NCBI GenBank assembly: GCA_900239685.1 | Contig: OENT01000582.1 | Location: forward strand, 31,432 to 95,431 | From: Rotaria macrura | Lineage: Eukaryota > Rotifera > Eurotatoria > Philodinida > Philodinidae | Length of the DNA: 64,000 nucleotides | Reading direction: 5' to 3' | Shown here: piece after piece, positions 48,370 to 61,119 of the stretch | Layout of the letters: each line of letters starts with the position of its first letter | How positions within the stretch are numbered: the first letter of the stretch is position 1 | The notes under the pieces: model-generated | What the model was told of the DNA's origin: nothing | Databases searched by the model: none | What the model saw: only the letters and a program-made list of their open reading frames with translations | Program-made: the position numbers and the translations under genes

Positions 48370-49262
48370 ATGAATAGTAATGCTGATAAAATATTCATCG
48401 CTTGTCTGTGTATAGAGTTGTTCGAATTGATCATCGAATTTCGTGCTGAAATATTAAAGTCGGGCAAAAGTGTGACGATCGAAAAAGTGGAGTCGAACGA
48501 CGAAGAAAAAGTGTCGGGCAATTTCGAGGATCTGTACAATACTGAACACTTGGACGAATGTTTTGGCATAAATAATATTCACATAAGAATAAAAAAGGAA
48601 TTAGTCGAGCCGGGAAAAACAATTCTTATTCACAAAGACAACATTGTGTTCCTGAACAGTTTTGATTATTACAAAGAAGCAGCGCATCGTTTGATAAACA
48701 ACATATTCGCTAGACGAGATTATCTTCAACTGAAAGGTATTCGCCTGTCTCGATTTTTGTTCATTTGAATGAAGACGAATCTGTTGTTGTTATTTACTTG
48801 ATAGATATGATGGAAATGAGGATATTGGTTCATCCCGAGCTTCTCTACAACGATTGCAAGATCATATTCAAGCAAGAAGAACAGCAGACGCACCCGGCCA
48901 ATCTCTCTCACCATCGACATTCAAACGACGACGTGCACTCGAAAAACGACGACAATTCAAAGCATGACCAAAGAATTTCTCTGAAAGAATTCGTTGCGAA
49001 TGATATTTGGAATCCAATACTATCCGACGATAACAATTTACTCGAATTGTCACTGGATTTGAACAACGAGCCTCATATTAAACATCAAGATCAGATTCAA
49101 ATCATTCTTAATCAACACACTCTGCGCGTAGAAACAAAGGATCAACAAGACTTTATCATCTATAGACAAATTCAATTACCGATCCGGGCACAAATTCATC
49201 AAATTAAATACAGACTCGATGAAAATAATCGTCGGCTTTACATTAAACTTTATCTTCATTGA
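48370..49262 (+). CDS. protein with C-terminal alpha-crystallin/CS-like domain
   Basis: Two exons: 48370-48736 and 48775-49262, separated by a 38-nt GT-AG intron, shorter than others here, that keeps the frame. Together they give 284 residues. The first half is charged, of unknown fold. A His/Asp-rich linker follows. The last ~75 residues have the beta-sandwich pattern of Hsp20/alpha-crystallin or CS domains: LELSLDLN, a DQIQIILNQHTLRVE strand pair, a YRQIQLP turn and a final RLYIKLYLH strand. Such domains act in chaperone or co-chaperone complexes. I start at the first ATG because the upstream frame opens with a non-ATG codon. The 38-nt gap could instead be a frameshift in a decayed gene. 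Family assignment is tentative. Confidence 0.5.
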
Positions 49263-49629
49263 AACGTTGCAAATCAATTTTTATTCTATGAACTTCCTCC
49301 TGTTTCGTCGTTTTATCAACGATTTCTATCATCGAAATATATTTATTTTCAGTTAAGCAAAGGTTGTCATCGTTGCTTGAAATTTATTGAAATAGTTAAA
49401 TGCGAATTTATTATTCGCATGAATCCATCGTAGAACGTTTCGTCTAGCGAAATCTGTTATTGATTCTACTTTGCAGTTCTTCGTCATTAACCATCGCGTT
49501 CTTTTTACTCCGAGAAGCGTTTAGCAGCATTAAAAAAAAACTAGAAGCCGGCAGAGATATTGACAGCAGTTATCATGATTAATCACTCAGACAATGTTGA
49601 ATCGCATCGAACCGTCTTCTCGACGGTTT

Positions 49630-49806
49630 TTACTTGGAGTCGACTCTCGTTGATTCGTATTCTTCTGCATGTTGAAAACCGTCGAAATTTGACATTCTTC
49701 GTTTGCTCTCTTCATCATCCGATAGCCCCGAGAGATATACTTCACGATTTCGTGAAACTGAATCCGACATTGAATTGTTAGAAGAGACACTTGACGATGG
49801 ACTCAT
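49630..49806 (-). CDS. 58-residue serine-rich ORF or first exon
   Basis: Starts at an ATG and encodes MSPSSSVSSNNSMSDSVSRN followed by an acidic stretch (SGLSDDEESKRRMSNFDGF). Codon choice is strongly coding-like. It ends either at a TAA or, if spliced, at the overlapping GTAAAA donor two codons earlier. Two opposite or shifted frames overlap and look like its shadows. No partner exon or family was found. Confidence 0.35.
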   Translation of the reverse strand: MSPSSSVSSNNSMSDSVSRNREVYLSGLSDDEESKRRMSNFDGFQHAEEYESTRVDSK

Positions 49807-52800
49807 CGAATAAAACTTTCAATTTTAGCTGTTTTCTCAATTTTCAACAGCCGAGATCATAACTCAATGCCAACTCGAAGTAGATGCTTATGTATATTGA
49901 ATATTAATAAAATAAAATTCAGTTTTAGTTCCGAAAAAGTAGCAAAACAACAGCCGACTCTATCGATATTTCTTGTAACCAATAGCTAAATTAAACCTTT
50001 GATAGTCCTTTTTATTCGTTTAGATGTCCAAAGAAGTCATATTGCATATCAAAACTTGAACGTGAAGCTCGCATCTATCGTAAGGGGCACGACGGTCACC
50101 GTCCGAAGATGCAGTCGCTCGTCACTGAAAATCTACCATGTTCTTTAGAATTAGATCAAACCAACAAGAAAGTTAGTGTCTCCGAATACCGAGTCATGTC
50201 AGACTACTGATGTCGAAGGAAAACCTTTTCTACTCATCAAACGGATTATAAAACAAGTGGCACAAAATCGTGCTTCATTTCTTAACAGAGGAAACAAGCT
50301 CTTCATCACAGTCTAGTTTCCATGAGAATGGAGATTTGCACGTTTCAGATCTTCTAATCGAATTTCCAATGAATTCGAATGATTCAACGAATACAATGTT
50401 CCAAAAAAGGAACGGAATGATCGAATAAAAATGAGGAGTGTAACATGAATCTGTACGAAATTCTTTATAATTGATGGTTTATAGCCAACTTTTTAAGATA
50501 AAATCTGATTGGAGAAAAGTGTCTTATAAAAAATTTGAAAACTTTCATTCTCATTGTCAAATGTTTATTGATTTTTGCAATCGTCGAAGATCATAGTTGT
50601 TGAAAGGCAGAGAAAAGAAATATTTTGCTGCACATTTTTCTTGCTCCATGATAATGATCGGAAAATTTGTTCCGGTACCAGTACGGAAACCGAAAACTGT
50701 GACATAGCATATCTCTGACCAATAGATTGTACACTTCATTGCGTCGTACTTTAAGCATTCCATTGATTAAGAGGCTTTTGCCGGTTGCAGAGGCAGACTT
50801 TATTGACACTAATCGACTTCCTACATAAAGAGGAAACAATATGATTGCTATTCCAAATGAGACTTGAGTCGAAAAACTGAACGCTTCTTTTGCGACGATG
50901 TTCATTGACTGGATCTAAGGTGTTCGAATCCGAAGATCCTTTTGCTTTGGATATGAATAGCGAACAGAATTTTCGTTTCGAGATCGGTAGTCTAGATGTT
51001 ATCAACTTAACTTTCGAGAAACATTTCTTTAGCGCCTTGTATAATTATAGATTTTTTAAAATAATTTCCGAACTGTTAGTTGTGAGAGAATGTATTTCTG
51101 AGTCACATGAGTGACAACAAAGCTCTGCATTTCAAGCGAGGCAAAGTAGATTGACTTTGTGTACCATTTAAGTTGCTGCATAGACATCGTGGCATATGCT
51201 TGTAATACTAACAAAATTGAAATCTGCAAGAGCGTTCAGTTTTAGTCTCGATCTCATTTTCTTCTGAACTAGAACTATTTTGTAGATTCCATCAACAAGT
51301 CGAAGTCATTAATGAAAATTCTTTGTATTCGAAGAATCACACATGTGCTGGGAAAAATAGCTTGGCTCTCACACAGATTAGAAACTGTAAAAACATGTTG
51401 AATTCTCACTGAGCCGATACCATCAACATAGTTCGACAGGTGTTGGGACTGAAAGAAAATGTTTTTGCTAATTCCTAAAGGCCCTTCGAAAGCGATCGAA
51501 TATTTGATAAATTATATTTTGTTTGTTCGTCTATGCAAGGGCAATGCGTTATAATTTTGTTTGTATCCGTGCGTTAATTTGCATTTTCATCCTATGGTCA
51601 CAAGGTAAAAATGAAGTAGTTGCCGAGTGTTCGAATTACAACGTATGGCAACGATGCAAAGCTAGTCGAATCTTTTGAAAATAGTTCTAGAAAAACGTGA
51701 CTGTTCGACAACATTATACAGAATACATTTGTATTTACTGACAGCTTGTTTCAGAGTGTTGTGAAGCCAACGCGAATTTTCAGTCACTTCAGTAGTCCAA
51801 TTGAAAAGATTCGACCAGTTCTGAGCCTTTACACAAAGTCATGCAAAACGCGACAGACGGTTTGTTCAATGCTGACATTTGACAGTTGTCAAGCAATCTT
51901 TTTCTAACGAACTTTCACTGCCAACAAAATTGTCTTATCGACAATTGCCAAAACTTCCATGGGATGCAAAGAGAAAGCGTAATAAAAACACGACTTTGAC
52001 CAATACTCAAAAATCTGAAACGTGCCGAAGTTTTCCGAATTCATCATGTTGACAAAAGCTCATTTTTGAAGAATGTTTTCTAAATAAAGTAGCTCTCGAT
52101 AACTCCATGTAGTAATCAGCGTATTGCTAGGAAAGTAGGGCAGCTAAGAACATCGGCAGGCTCACGTTCTATATTTAGCGATCCTCCATGCGAAGAATTA
52201 TTGATGCTACATGAACTCGGTTATGAGCATTAATCGTGTAGTCGTTTAAAGAGCAGATTAAAGAAGATTCACACAAAACAACAATATTTTTATTTGCATT
52301 GATATTCATAAGCATTCTATACGCCAAGTGTACTCAATAGCAAACAGATCTCGTCTCGTCACGCACCGCTGCTTGAGAAGCTCATAAATATCAATGCCAT
52401 TACTTATTATCTCTATTTGCATAAAATAAAACAAAGCATATCGATAGTCTTTTGCACTAAGTATAGAAAATAGTGACGACGTCACGTGAACAGATTTCGA
52501 CTATTATACAAAAGAAAACGACGAAAGATAAATTAGAAAGTTGTCGATAAGTGATCTAGTCAAGTTTCACTCAATCTTTTTCTCTTCTTGTTGTTTTTGT
52601 CGCATCAGAATTTTGAAATTATTCGTAAGAAGATCAGATAAAGCAAACAAAATGACAACTGATCATATCGATGGTAAAAGTATCTATTCTATATTTTCAT
52701 GCTATTCAACGTTGATTCGAAATGGAAACTTTGATCGAAAGTAAAAGCGTCGACACACGATGAGAATGAGCGAGATAATGTCAGAGTGAAGCCAATGGCG

Positions 52801-53426
52801 ACGAACTTTCCCAGTGTAATTCTCAATCACTTGCAACTTTCCTAATTTTCGAGCAATGTGCCGAAAGTCACTCTTGCTGTTCTCTTCATATATCTTCATA
52901 TTATTGAACACATTTACTGTGCATTTGCTTCTCTACTAGTTTAGTGATGTTTCGCAATTTGCCAAATATCTGAATTCGTTCTTTGCATAGAATCATTCGA
53001 CTCGATCCGATAAGATCTTCTTGAACAATATTTTTCGAAAGCACATTTCTCGATGATGCCATCAGTTAACCTACGATTATTTACCTATTTTTGCGTTTGA
53101 ACAATACATTCGGAAAAATCCAAGTTTCGAATAAATGCCATTCCAATGCATCGTTCGACTTTTGTTAATAGTAGAAGTGCAATTGCAAACCACTTGCTAA
53201 CCTTCGTAAAGAGACCATCGAAGATATAGTCGTTTTCGTGTATATTCGCCAGCCAATTCAAACCGAGTGTTTCTGTCAGGCATGAAAATCAAACAAATCT
53301 AATCAAAATCTGATGACATTAAATATCGTTCTGTAAAAGTTAATCATTCGGCACGGTATCTCCTATGAGAAAAGTGAAAACGGAAACAGGAACAGTTCGA
53401 TACATTCAATTGAGTTGTAGGAAGAT

Positions 53427-53648
53427 TCATGACTTCGTCATCCCGTGCTCGTGTTTTAAAATCTCAACATATATTTCACCTTGACATGAAGAACTTCGGA
53501 CAAATACAGAGAGCAAAGGTGCGGATAAAAACAAAAAACACAACGGATTGGCATTTAAAAGACGAGAAATAGTGAATTTTTCGGAATTCCTAATGCTTGC
53601 ATCAGGCTGCTGCCCTATGGCAACATTCGACTTTGACATTGCCTTCAT
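53427..53648 (-). CDS. possible small membrane protein, 73 aa
   Basis: An ATG-initiated frame with natural codon use and one hydrophobic segment (PLCFLFLSAPLLSVFV) in the middle, flanked by polar ends. No homology is recognised. It could be an exon of a larger gene or chance. Confidence 0.22.
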   Translation of the reverse strand: MKAMSKSNVAIGQQPDASIRNSEKFTISRLLNANPLCFLFLSAPLLSVFVRSSSCQGEIYVEILKHEHGMTKS

Positions 53649-54200
53649 ATTATGAATTGTTCATCTTCCGGATGCTGAGAAAAATAGATCAATCAAGGCA
53701 TTATAAAAGCTAATGACATTTTGATGCACGGGAAAATAATTCATGTGGTTGGAATGTTTGGGTTAGTCCTGATTCGTCCACTTTTTAGTTGCTTCAAACT
53801 CGGGCTTAAAAAAGCGATTCTGACTTTGTTTCCATCGTAGAAAAGTTTGTGAAAGTATATTCCGAATTCCTCCCCACCCTATTCAACAGTGGAATGTTCA
53901 TTCTTCGCACCATCTATATGCACAACAAGTGACAATGAGAATCGAATTCCTTTCTTTTGGTATAACCTGGCTAGCCTGTACGAAAGATGCATGAATAAGT
54001 ATCTACAGGTGGCTGATCGATATATTTTTACTATCCACAGTTTTTAGTTGTAAACATATTGAAATATGCTTACCGTTACGTCAACAGAATGGACAGGAAA
54101 GATGTTAAACTATACTGGTTTTCAATATAGTCACATAATTGAACGAAAAACAGTAGTAGAATAGCGGTTTCGTTTATGAAATTGCAAGAGTACACTTTCT

Positions 54201-54386
54201 TTGTCTCGAGATAATACTATGATTGCTCGTGAACCAAATGAACGCATTCCATCTTGCTTAACTGGTGAAAATAAACTTATTATGAATCAAGTTCTCGGAA
54301 ATATGAAAAAACAAGAGCACGATAAGAAACGACTACAATTCGCAAAATATGTGCGCGAGAAATCGTACTGTCTAGAGTTTTCATAG
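54201..54386 (+). CDS. possible small charged ORF
   Basis: A 61-codon frame encoding a hydrophilic, lysine-rich sequence (IMNQVLGNMKKQEHDKKRLQ) with helical character. It ends just before the GGGACGAA repeat cluster. The first codon of the frame is not ATG, so it may be an exon. No family recognised. Confidence 0.22.
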   Translation: MSRDNTMIAREPNERIPSCLTGENKLIMNQVLGNMKKQEHDKKRLQFAKYVREKSYCLEFS

Positions 54387-54443
54387 TTAAAAAAATACAT
54401 TAGAAATTCATCCTTCTTGAACTCAAGTGGCAATTAATATAAA

Positions 54444-54508
54444 AGGGGACGAATCTGGAACGGACGAACTTAGACATGGGACGAAACTGGGAGGGGACGA
54501 ATTCGGAA
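54444..54508. repeat. four degenerate ~16-bp GGGACGAA units
   Basis: GGGACGAATCTGGAAC, GGACGAACTTAGACAT, GGGACGAAACTGGGAG and GGGACGAATTCGGAAT follow one another. The unit resembles the CCCATGGGACGAA motif of the cluster at 40120-40263, so both may be ends of related elements. Confidence 0.5.
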
Positions 54509-55875
54509 TCAATGAAGGAGGGACGTGTTGATGGAGGATGTGATACGGAACCAATCAGGGAGTATGCCACATGTTTTCGTTGAATCATTGAGAATAAATG
54601 CAGGTGTGTTTTCAGTGAAGCATATTTGTCTTCTCGTTCACATAATGAACACGCCTGGACATATTTGATGTATTTTTCTTATTTTGAGACTATGAAATAT
54701 CATTACTGCTACTGCAACACTACCGATGTCTTAATTTATTGCGGTCAATGAACAACATTTGATTGAAAGCGTTAAGAAAGACGGTTTGTTTTTCATTCTT
54801 CTGCGATTGTTAATCGAGTATGGAAGAAAGACGCTTATCTGCTCGTTTTTATTCAAGGCAGCCGAATCTTTTCTCCTGGGTGAAATTGAATTCAATCTCC
54901 TAGTTCATTCCTATGGCTATTTGAGACTTATGAATTTGAAAACCGAAAAAACAATAAGGAGTTTTCTGTCGGAACATTATAGGCTAAACATCCAGCAGCT
55001 GAAATATTTTGTAAACACAACAAAAACGGATCGTGTGTCTTGGACAACGAGTTGTATTGAATTCTGAAGAGAATATTTTATAATCATTCGAATGAATAGT
55101 CGAGAAAGTCGAGCTGACGAGAGAAGTTCACGAAAAATTCTTTCCTTTTCTGAGTTCTCTACTTGTAAAGACGAGTATGCAGCGTATTTTTACACTAAAA
55201 ACGATCCGTTGTTTTAAACGGACTTGCGAAAGAATTCTTCTTTCTTATTTTTTTGATTTATACAGAAACAAAACATCCAAATACTTTTATTTGTCAAATC
55301 GATAGTTTCACGCATTTCAATACTAGATGTCGATAAGCAGTCAGAGAAATATTTTCATTGACTATTCTTCTTTGCCAATCTGAGAAGAGTGACATCGAAT
55401 ATCTCCAACGACAAGATTCATTTTTATGCAGAGACCTTACTCATTCAATTTAATCACTTTCTTTTGAAATACACAAAGAAACCTTGGAAAAGAACTTTAT
55501 CATTCATTCTGTTCGTTCGTTCGAGTGCTGTGCGTATGCAGCTATTGGTATCTCTATCGATGAATCGTATTCTTCTTTTTTCTTTTGGAAATATTTCCTC
55601 GGCTTATCGAAGCGAATGCGAAAAAGAAACAAACTTTTACATGTCGTTTTCAATTTCAAGTAGTTTTTCTGTTCTATCCATGAGATCAAGTTGATTTACA
55701 TAAAAAAAACGGGTTTGTCATGAATAATTGTTTCTTCTTTTTCCTTGAATCCGTTTTTTTCAGATGTTTGCATACATAAGAGCATAAGAAGGAGAACGAG
55801 AACGAGAGAGAGAGCACTCCATTAACACTAAAACAAGTAAAACAAGCAGATTTTAAACTGATCGTGAACGTATCA

Positions 55876-57561
55876 ATGACTGATCCGACGTGAGTTTCTT
55901 TCCGCATCCTTCTTTCTCGTTATTTAAGTTTAGATTTGTTGTCGATGTACAGATCTTACGATAGTTTGTACGATCCGCATCTGCAAGCATATTTTCAAAA
56001 CAAAAACATTCGCAAGCATCTTCGAAAAGCCGGTCTTGTATGTTGATTTTCTTACTTCTAGTTTAATAAATAGTGGAAACAACTTAGATAAATCGACAAG
56101 ATGAAATCATTCCACACAAACAATACAAAGCAGCACTCAATGAGCGTGGTCGTCAAGAACAGATTCGAGCTTTATTGTCGCATGGAGTTGTTCAACGGTG
56201 AAGGAGTTCTCCATTTTAACCTTCAGTTTCGATTCGTTCCTCTATTTTTTACCTTCAGTGTTATGGAATTAGAAAAATGTCGACAAGCAAATATTCGAAA
56301 TCAATATGAAGCTACTGCCAAACGAATCATCGTAGACAATGTTAAAGTCTGTTAGGCATAAAAATGCTTTTCCCTCCCTCTGATCTTTTTCTCGCCTAAA
56401 TAAAATTTTAAAACAAAAGGAATCAAAAATTCACTGTCGTCAATCATCGTCGGTCGACTTCCTTCAATTAAATCGACCGAAAGCAAGTTTATCAACCAAC
56501 ACCTCCAATGCTCATCAACAACAAGTTCTCTATTTTTCACCTTCACGTCAGTGTCTCTTGTTCGTCTAAATTTCATTTCGTTGATGTGTAGATTAAAATC
56601 GTCGATGAAGACAAAGAAACTCGCTCGCGTACATCAATCATCCATCCGTCACACACGTCGATCAAAACGAACCCTTTTACGAGACACAGGAGTCCAAAGG
56701 TATTTTCATTCTACTGTTTCGTATTTCGTCTCTTGTTTTATTATGATTCTAAACGAATTCAAATAAAATGTTCAAGCCAGTTAAATCAACAGCGAATACG
56801 AAAGAATACTGTAAACTAACGATGATCTACTTGGGCCCGCAAACAAATCTTGATTGTGACCAATCATCAGGTCAACCTAATGGACACGAAATAATCGTTA
56901 TGCAACAACATTGCGGAGGAGAAAATCTCGTTCGCTATAAGAATACTCTCAAAGCCAATGGTTGATATTAACGAAAGAATTTTTTTCGAATGAAATCCTT
57001 CATTTTGAGTTCATGTTTAGAGACATTCACCTTCGAATCTCGACGTCATGATGAATATCCGTTCGCCTTAACTTTATATGTTAACGGTCTTATTGATTGT
57101 CGAATATCGGTTTGCTGTGAATACAAACACAAGACAGGCGTTCGGTTAGCGGGAAAGAAATCGTCATTCGCTATTCTAAATGTCCAAGGGGGAAAAGCTT
57201 GTCAAATGTTCGTTCCTTTTTTCATTTTCAATCAATCTTTTGTTTCTATCCTGTGAAATATAGTTGCCGATTTAATGACTACATGACAAATACTTCGCTT
57301 TTCAAGCAGAAACAAATTGATAAAATTTCAGTAAGATTTACAGTTACGATGATTTTTTATTTCGTTATTCGTCTATTTAAGATATTGACTGAGAAGTCGA
57401 AGAACGAAACGTCTGACAATCTTGTTCAACATCGTCTATTAAGCGCACCAACGAAAGAGAGTAGTGACATTGAAACTACGCTTTTATCCATATCTCGCAT
57501 TTTCTATTTTATTTTAATTTAGATCAAATTGAAACTGAAAATGATCCTTCAAATGAAAATG
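55876..57561 (+). CDS. ERICH3: ERICH3 orthologue (glutamate-rich protein 3)
   Basis: At least eleven small exons: 55876-55889, 55953-56037, 56088-56197, 56259-56346, 56420-56546, 56611-56699, 56777-56960, 57021-57207, 57264-57330, 57382-57463 and 57523-57561. Introns are 50-77 nt and phases agree. The first nine exons sum to 317 codons. The N-terminus (SYDSLYDPHLQAYFQNKNIR, then KHLRKAGL) and the domain TMIYLGPQTNLD ... VMQQHCGGENLVRYK ... SRRHDEYPFALTLYVNG ... VCCEYKHKTGVRLAGKK match vertebrate ERICH3 (DUF4590) motif for motif. Vertebrate ERICH3 is linked to cilia. That is knowledge of the family, not visible here. Exons 5-7 have the least certain borders, and the Glu-rich 3' end beyond 57561 is unresolved. 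Confidence 0.85.
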
Positions 57562-57850
57562 GTCAGTCGATTTATTTACTATACTCCTTCGTAGATCGTT
57601 TCACTCAGTTTGGAAAGAATACATTTTCATCAACCCCTTTCGTTTATTTTAATAACTTACCCACTAAACAATATTCCATAGTATTTTACAATCGATCGAC
57701 CATAGAAATGTTGTATTCTAAACAGCTTCACTTGAGATTCAGAAATGTTCATTGTTCTACAATCGAATCACCCAGAAAAAAAAATGCATGCATTATTTTA
57801 TTCATGACAATTATGACCGCTGTTTCCGTTCGCGAGTATTTATCGATAGT

Positions 57851-58208
57851 CTAAAGAGGTATTAAATTGCTAGTGAACAAGTCGATGATATTTCTGGAAC
57901 ACCCATCTACGACTATGATAAATCGATCTATTTCGAAAATCGAATGAACAATATTGGCCATGTTTTTTTCCAAATAGGCGAAGAGGAGAATAATCTGAGA
58001 AAACCTTTCGATTGTTGTTAATCGATGGATGAGTAGAAGTTGTTTCGATCGGCGATTTGATTGAAGCGACGGTTTTTGATGAGGTCGAGACAGTTGAACG
58101 AGTTGGAAACGCAATCTTGTCTCGCGTGAATGTCCAAGGCGAATCGTCGTGTGAAAGAGCGACTTGATTGAGTTTAATGTTCGACAAAGGCGCCGCTTCA
58201 TTCGTCAA
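57851..58208 (-). CDS. possible gene overlapping opposite-strand ORF
   Basis: From an ATG at 58208 the minus strand encodes a Ser/Thr-rich sequence (LSHDDSPWTFTRDKIAF, then TRSTVSTSSKTVASIKS) up to a possible GTTTTC donor near 58007. An acceptor CTCTTTAG then lies at about 57852. On the plus strand the same DNA also has a coding-like frame (TPIYDYDKSIYFENRMNN). It might be a 3' exon of ERICH3, but its phase does not fit the last exon I placed. I cannot decide which strand is coding. Confidence 0.35.
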
Positions 58209-58539
58209 ACTTGACTTTTGAGAAAAATCGAAATGAAATCAAGTTTTGATCGGTGAGACGAATCTTTTCCTCCTTCTCTCTCTCTCTCTCTCACCAACAT
58301 CGAGTCACCAAACAAAAATCAATCAAATCCTCTCGGTTATTTTACTCTCCGAAAATGAAGATTATATTTTGAAACTCGTCGTTTATCAATATAGATATTT
58401 AAATGAGTGGAGACATGTTTTATTTTATTTTTGGACGTTTCGAGTCTTGAAATGTTCATTTTCGAGAAGACAACTGACAGATAAGAGACTCGTCGTTTAT
58501 TATTTTCATGGATTAACACATTCTTCTCACCCTTGTTAA

Positions 58540-61119
58540 CGATGATATTATTGATAAATTAAGAGCATTTATTCTCCTGGGGAAGTTCGGTCGTTTCTAG
58601 TTATTTTTCTACTAATGTGAATTGAATTTATTGTCCGATCGTTAGTAAGTTTTTAATGAATATTCTATTCGAATGTTAATACTTGAAAAACTTAGATGAA
58701 AAGGAAAAAATATTAACGATGAAACAGCGAAGAAAAGCTGAGAAGTTCATTGCTTATGAGTGCATCGGTTATTTTCAGTATTGAGAGTCAGTGCGAAAAC
58801 TCTGCTTTGGTGTAAACAATTAGGAGAAAAGATACAGAGAAGTTGATAATTTCAGAAACTGCTCGTATCGGCACAATAGTGAATTAACGGAAAATACAAA
58901 TGAACTTTTGTTATTTTAATAATCAGTCGAACAAAGTGGAGTTGTAAAAATGCGATGAAAAACGCTCGTCAAGTGAAGAAGAACAGTGCGAAAAGTAAAT
59001 GTAAACACTTGACTGTCTATCCGATGCATCAACGAGAAGAAAATGAGTTGTCAAGGGCATTTACATTACTCGAGAAAAACAATGTTCAAGGAAAAAGAAA
59101 ACATTTGGAGAAAAACCGAACGAAATCGTTTCATATCAGTAATCAAATGAGATTTTATTTTTAAACCAGAGAAAACCGTCGCCGATTACTTTGAATATAT
59201 GGTCAATAGATCAAGAAAGATTCGGGATGATTGGCTTCATTTAACTAACATTTCAAAATGAATTTATTCATTGAATTTGAATGAATCTTTCGTAAAAGTT
59301 CGTCTCCTTCGATTCGAGAAAGTTTTTCAAACACGATCTAAAACGAGTGCTGAAGTGTACTTGGTACGAGTTTACACCCGTCCACCGTACCCCCTCACAT
59401 CCTGGCCGAGAAATTGACCATTTATTTAATTGATTAAGTAAATGGCGAGTTTAATTCCCTAATTATTGTTACGACGAATTCGCAATTCGGCAGAAAAGAC
59501 CTGGGTACATCTGAGAGCGTTATAGGCGACTGCAAGGGACTATCAGAGGCGATCCATTACTAACTGCTAATTGTAACATAATTGAAGTATCAGCTATGCT
59601 GCAAAGTAAACGATGATGATGAAATACGGCTGAATATAGGTAAACAAGACCAGTTTTTCGTAGATTAGGAGTAACGAATAAATTGTCGTGTTTTATGTTT
59701 TAATCTAACAGGGATTACGCAACCGCTTTTCATTAATGAAACAGTCCAATCTCAGTTTCTTACTTTGAATTGTTTTCATTTTTCGAATTACAGTGCTAGA
59801 GTTTCCTTGAAAAAGGCCAATACTTCATCGACCATTGCTTCAATTGATTCTTTCCTTCGAGAGATTAGCAACACGCAAAATCGATATTAGACTCCAATGC
59901 GATTGTTTATAACGATATTTTGGTAGATTTAATAGAATTTCATTGATTTATGATTGAAATGTATGCAAGATGATTGTCCCAATACAATTGATCATTTAAG
60001 CATCTCAAATCAGTATCCATTTGTAGAGAAAAGAAGATTTTAGCGAAAACCCTTCTCTATAATGCATTAGATTCATCGAAAATCGAGCCCACCTGAAAAT
60101 CTGAGTCTGCAAGAAATTTCTTTCGAACCGCCGAGTATTTCTTAAACTTGTCTCATTGATTTTTCCTATAACAGTCTGTCGCAACGTAACCGGCTACCAC
60201 TGTACTAATTATACTTCGATACTTTTGAAATATTTTTATTTTTTTCCAACGACTATTTATATTTAAAAATCTACTCGATTGAAAACTGATTCGAGCACCA
60301 TCGAACGATTTATTCCTGAAAACGGGTCGCACCAGTGGAAATCAATAATATTTTATGAAGAGAATTCAATTGAATCCAAAGTTTATCTAGATTCCATGAG
60401 GGCTCCTGCGATCAACTTATGAAATACGTTGAAAGTTTAATGACCTGTTCAAAATCGTAGTCGAACTTTTTTTTTCAATTAATTCACTTCAGTTTCATCG
60501 GCAACAAGCATAAATCGTTGAGCGAAACTTATTGGATCTAAGAAGTAGAAAACACGTCGAAGGTGTCTTGCCTTTTTCGACGTTCGGGGATCAACTCTCG
60601 TTTTTCATCGAGAGGGAAAGCTAAAAAACTTGAACATTACCGTGAACCTATTCGAGAAGTGCAGTTCAGTGCCGATAGCTGATGGATTTAGCGATAATTA
60701 ACAAATCATACGCATGCTCTCCAAGCAGAAGATCTTTCACACTCACTCGAATATTAAAAGAAAACTCCACCTGTTAAACTAGTTGGTCGACATCGTTGTA
60801 CTCGTGTCTAACGCATCGGTTGACTTTGCAATTTTTCTTATCGATAAATACAAATTACCTTGAAAGATCTCAATTATTCGAATCCCAATTGACAGGCATT
60901 GCTGAATATTAGATATTCCTCATTAACATTTAACATTACGCTGTTGAATGATTAGTCTCAAAAGGATGCTAGGGTCATTTTCATGAGATTAAAAGGTCAA
61001 ACTTCATGCAAGCATTGTTACTTATTTTCTTGAACTTGGTCTTTTATAAATACATGATGATCTGTTTCTTCATCATTACTTTTACTCTACAGGATAGACC
61101 TTGAAATCAGAAGTACTCG
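58540..61119. other. gene-poor stretch
   Basis: A 69-codon basic frame (58955-59164, plus) is the only notable ORF and has no recognisable features. A 6-bp stem hairpin (CTCTCG...CGAGAG) lies near 60595. Just upstream of the stretch, a CT dinucleotide run lies at about 58275-58292. Confidence 0.35.

Larger units (their letters stand above)
49263..55875. other. gene-poor stretch with weak ORFs
   Basis: Apart from the small ORFs listed separately I see nothing firm. Possible coding pieces are a minus-strand hydrophobic frame at 50557-50905 (two overlapping frames, neither complete) and a 42-codon plus-strand ORF starting near 55090. A plus-strand frame at 54759-55067 is Leu-rich and may be chance. 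Confidence 0.3.

Noticed and set aside
42316..49262. Homology between the ORF at 42350 and the alpha-crystallin-like protein
   Set aside because: Only a SGKS(V/L)(T/S)IE match over about 15 residues. Chance cannot be excluded.
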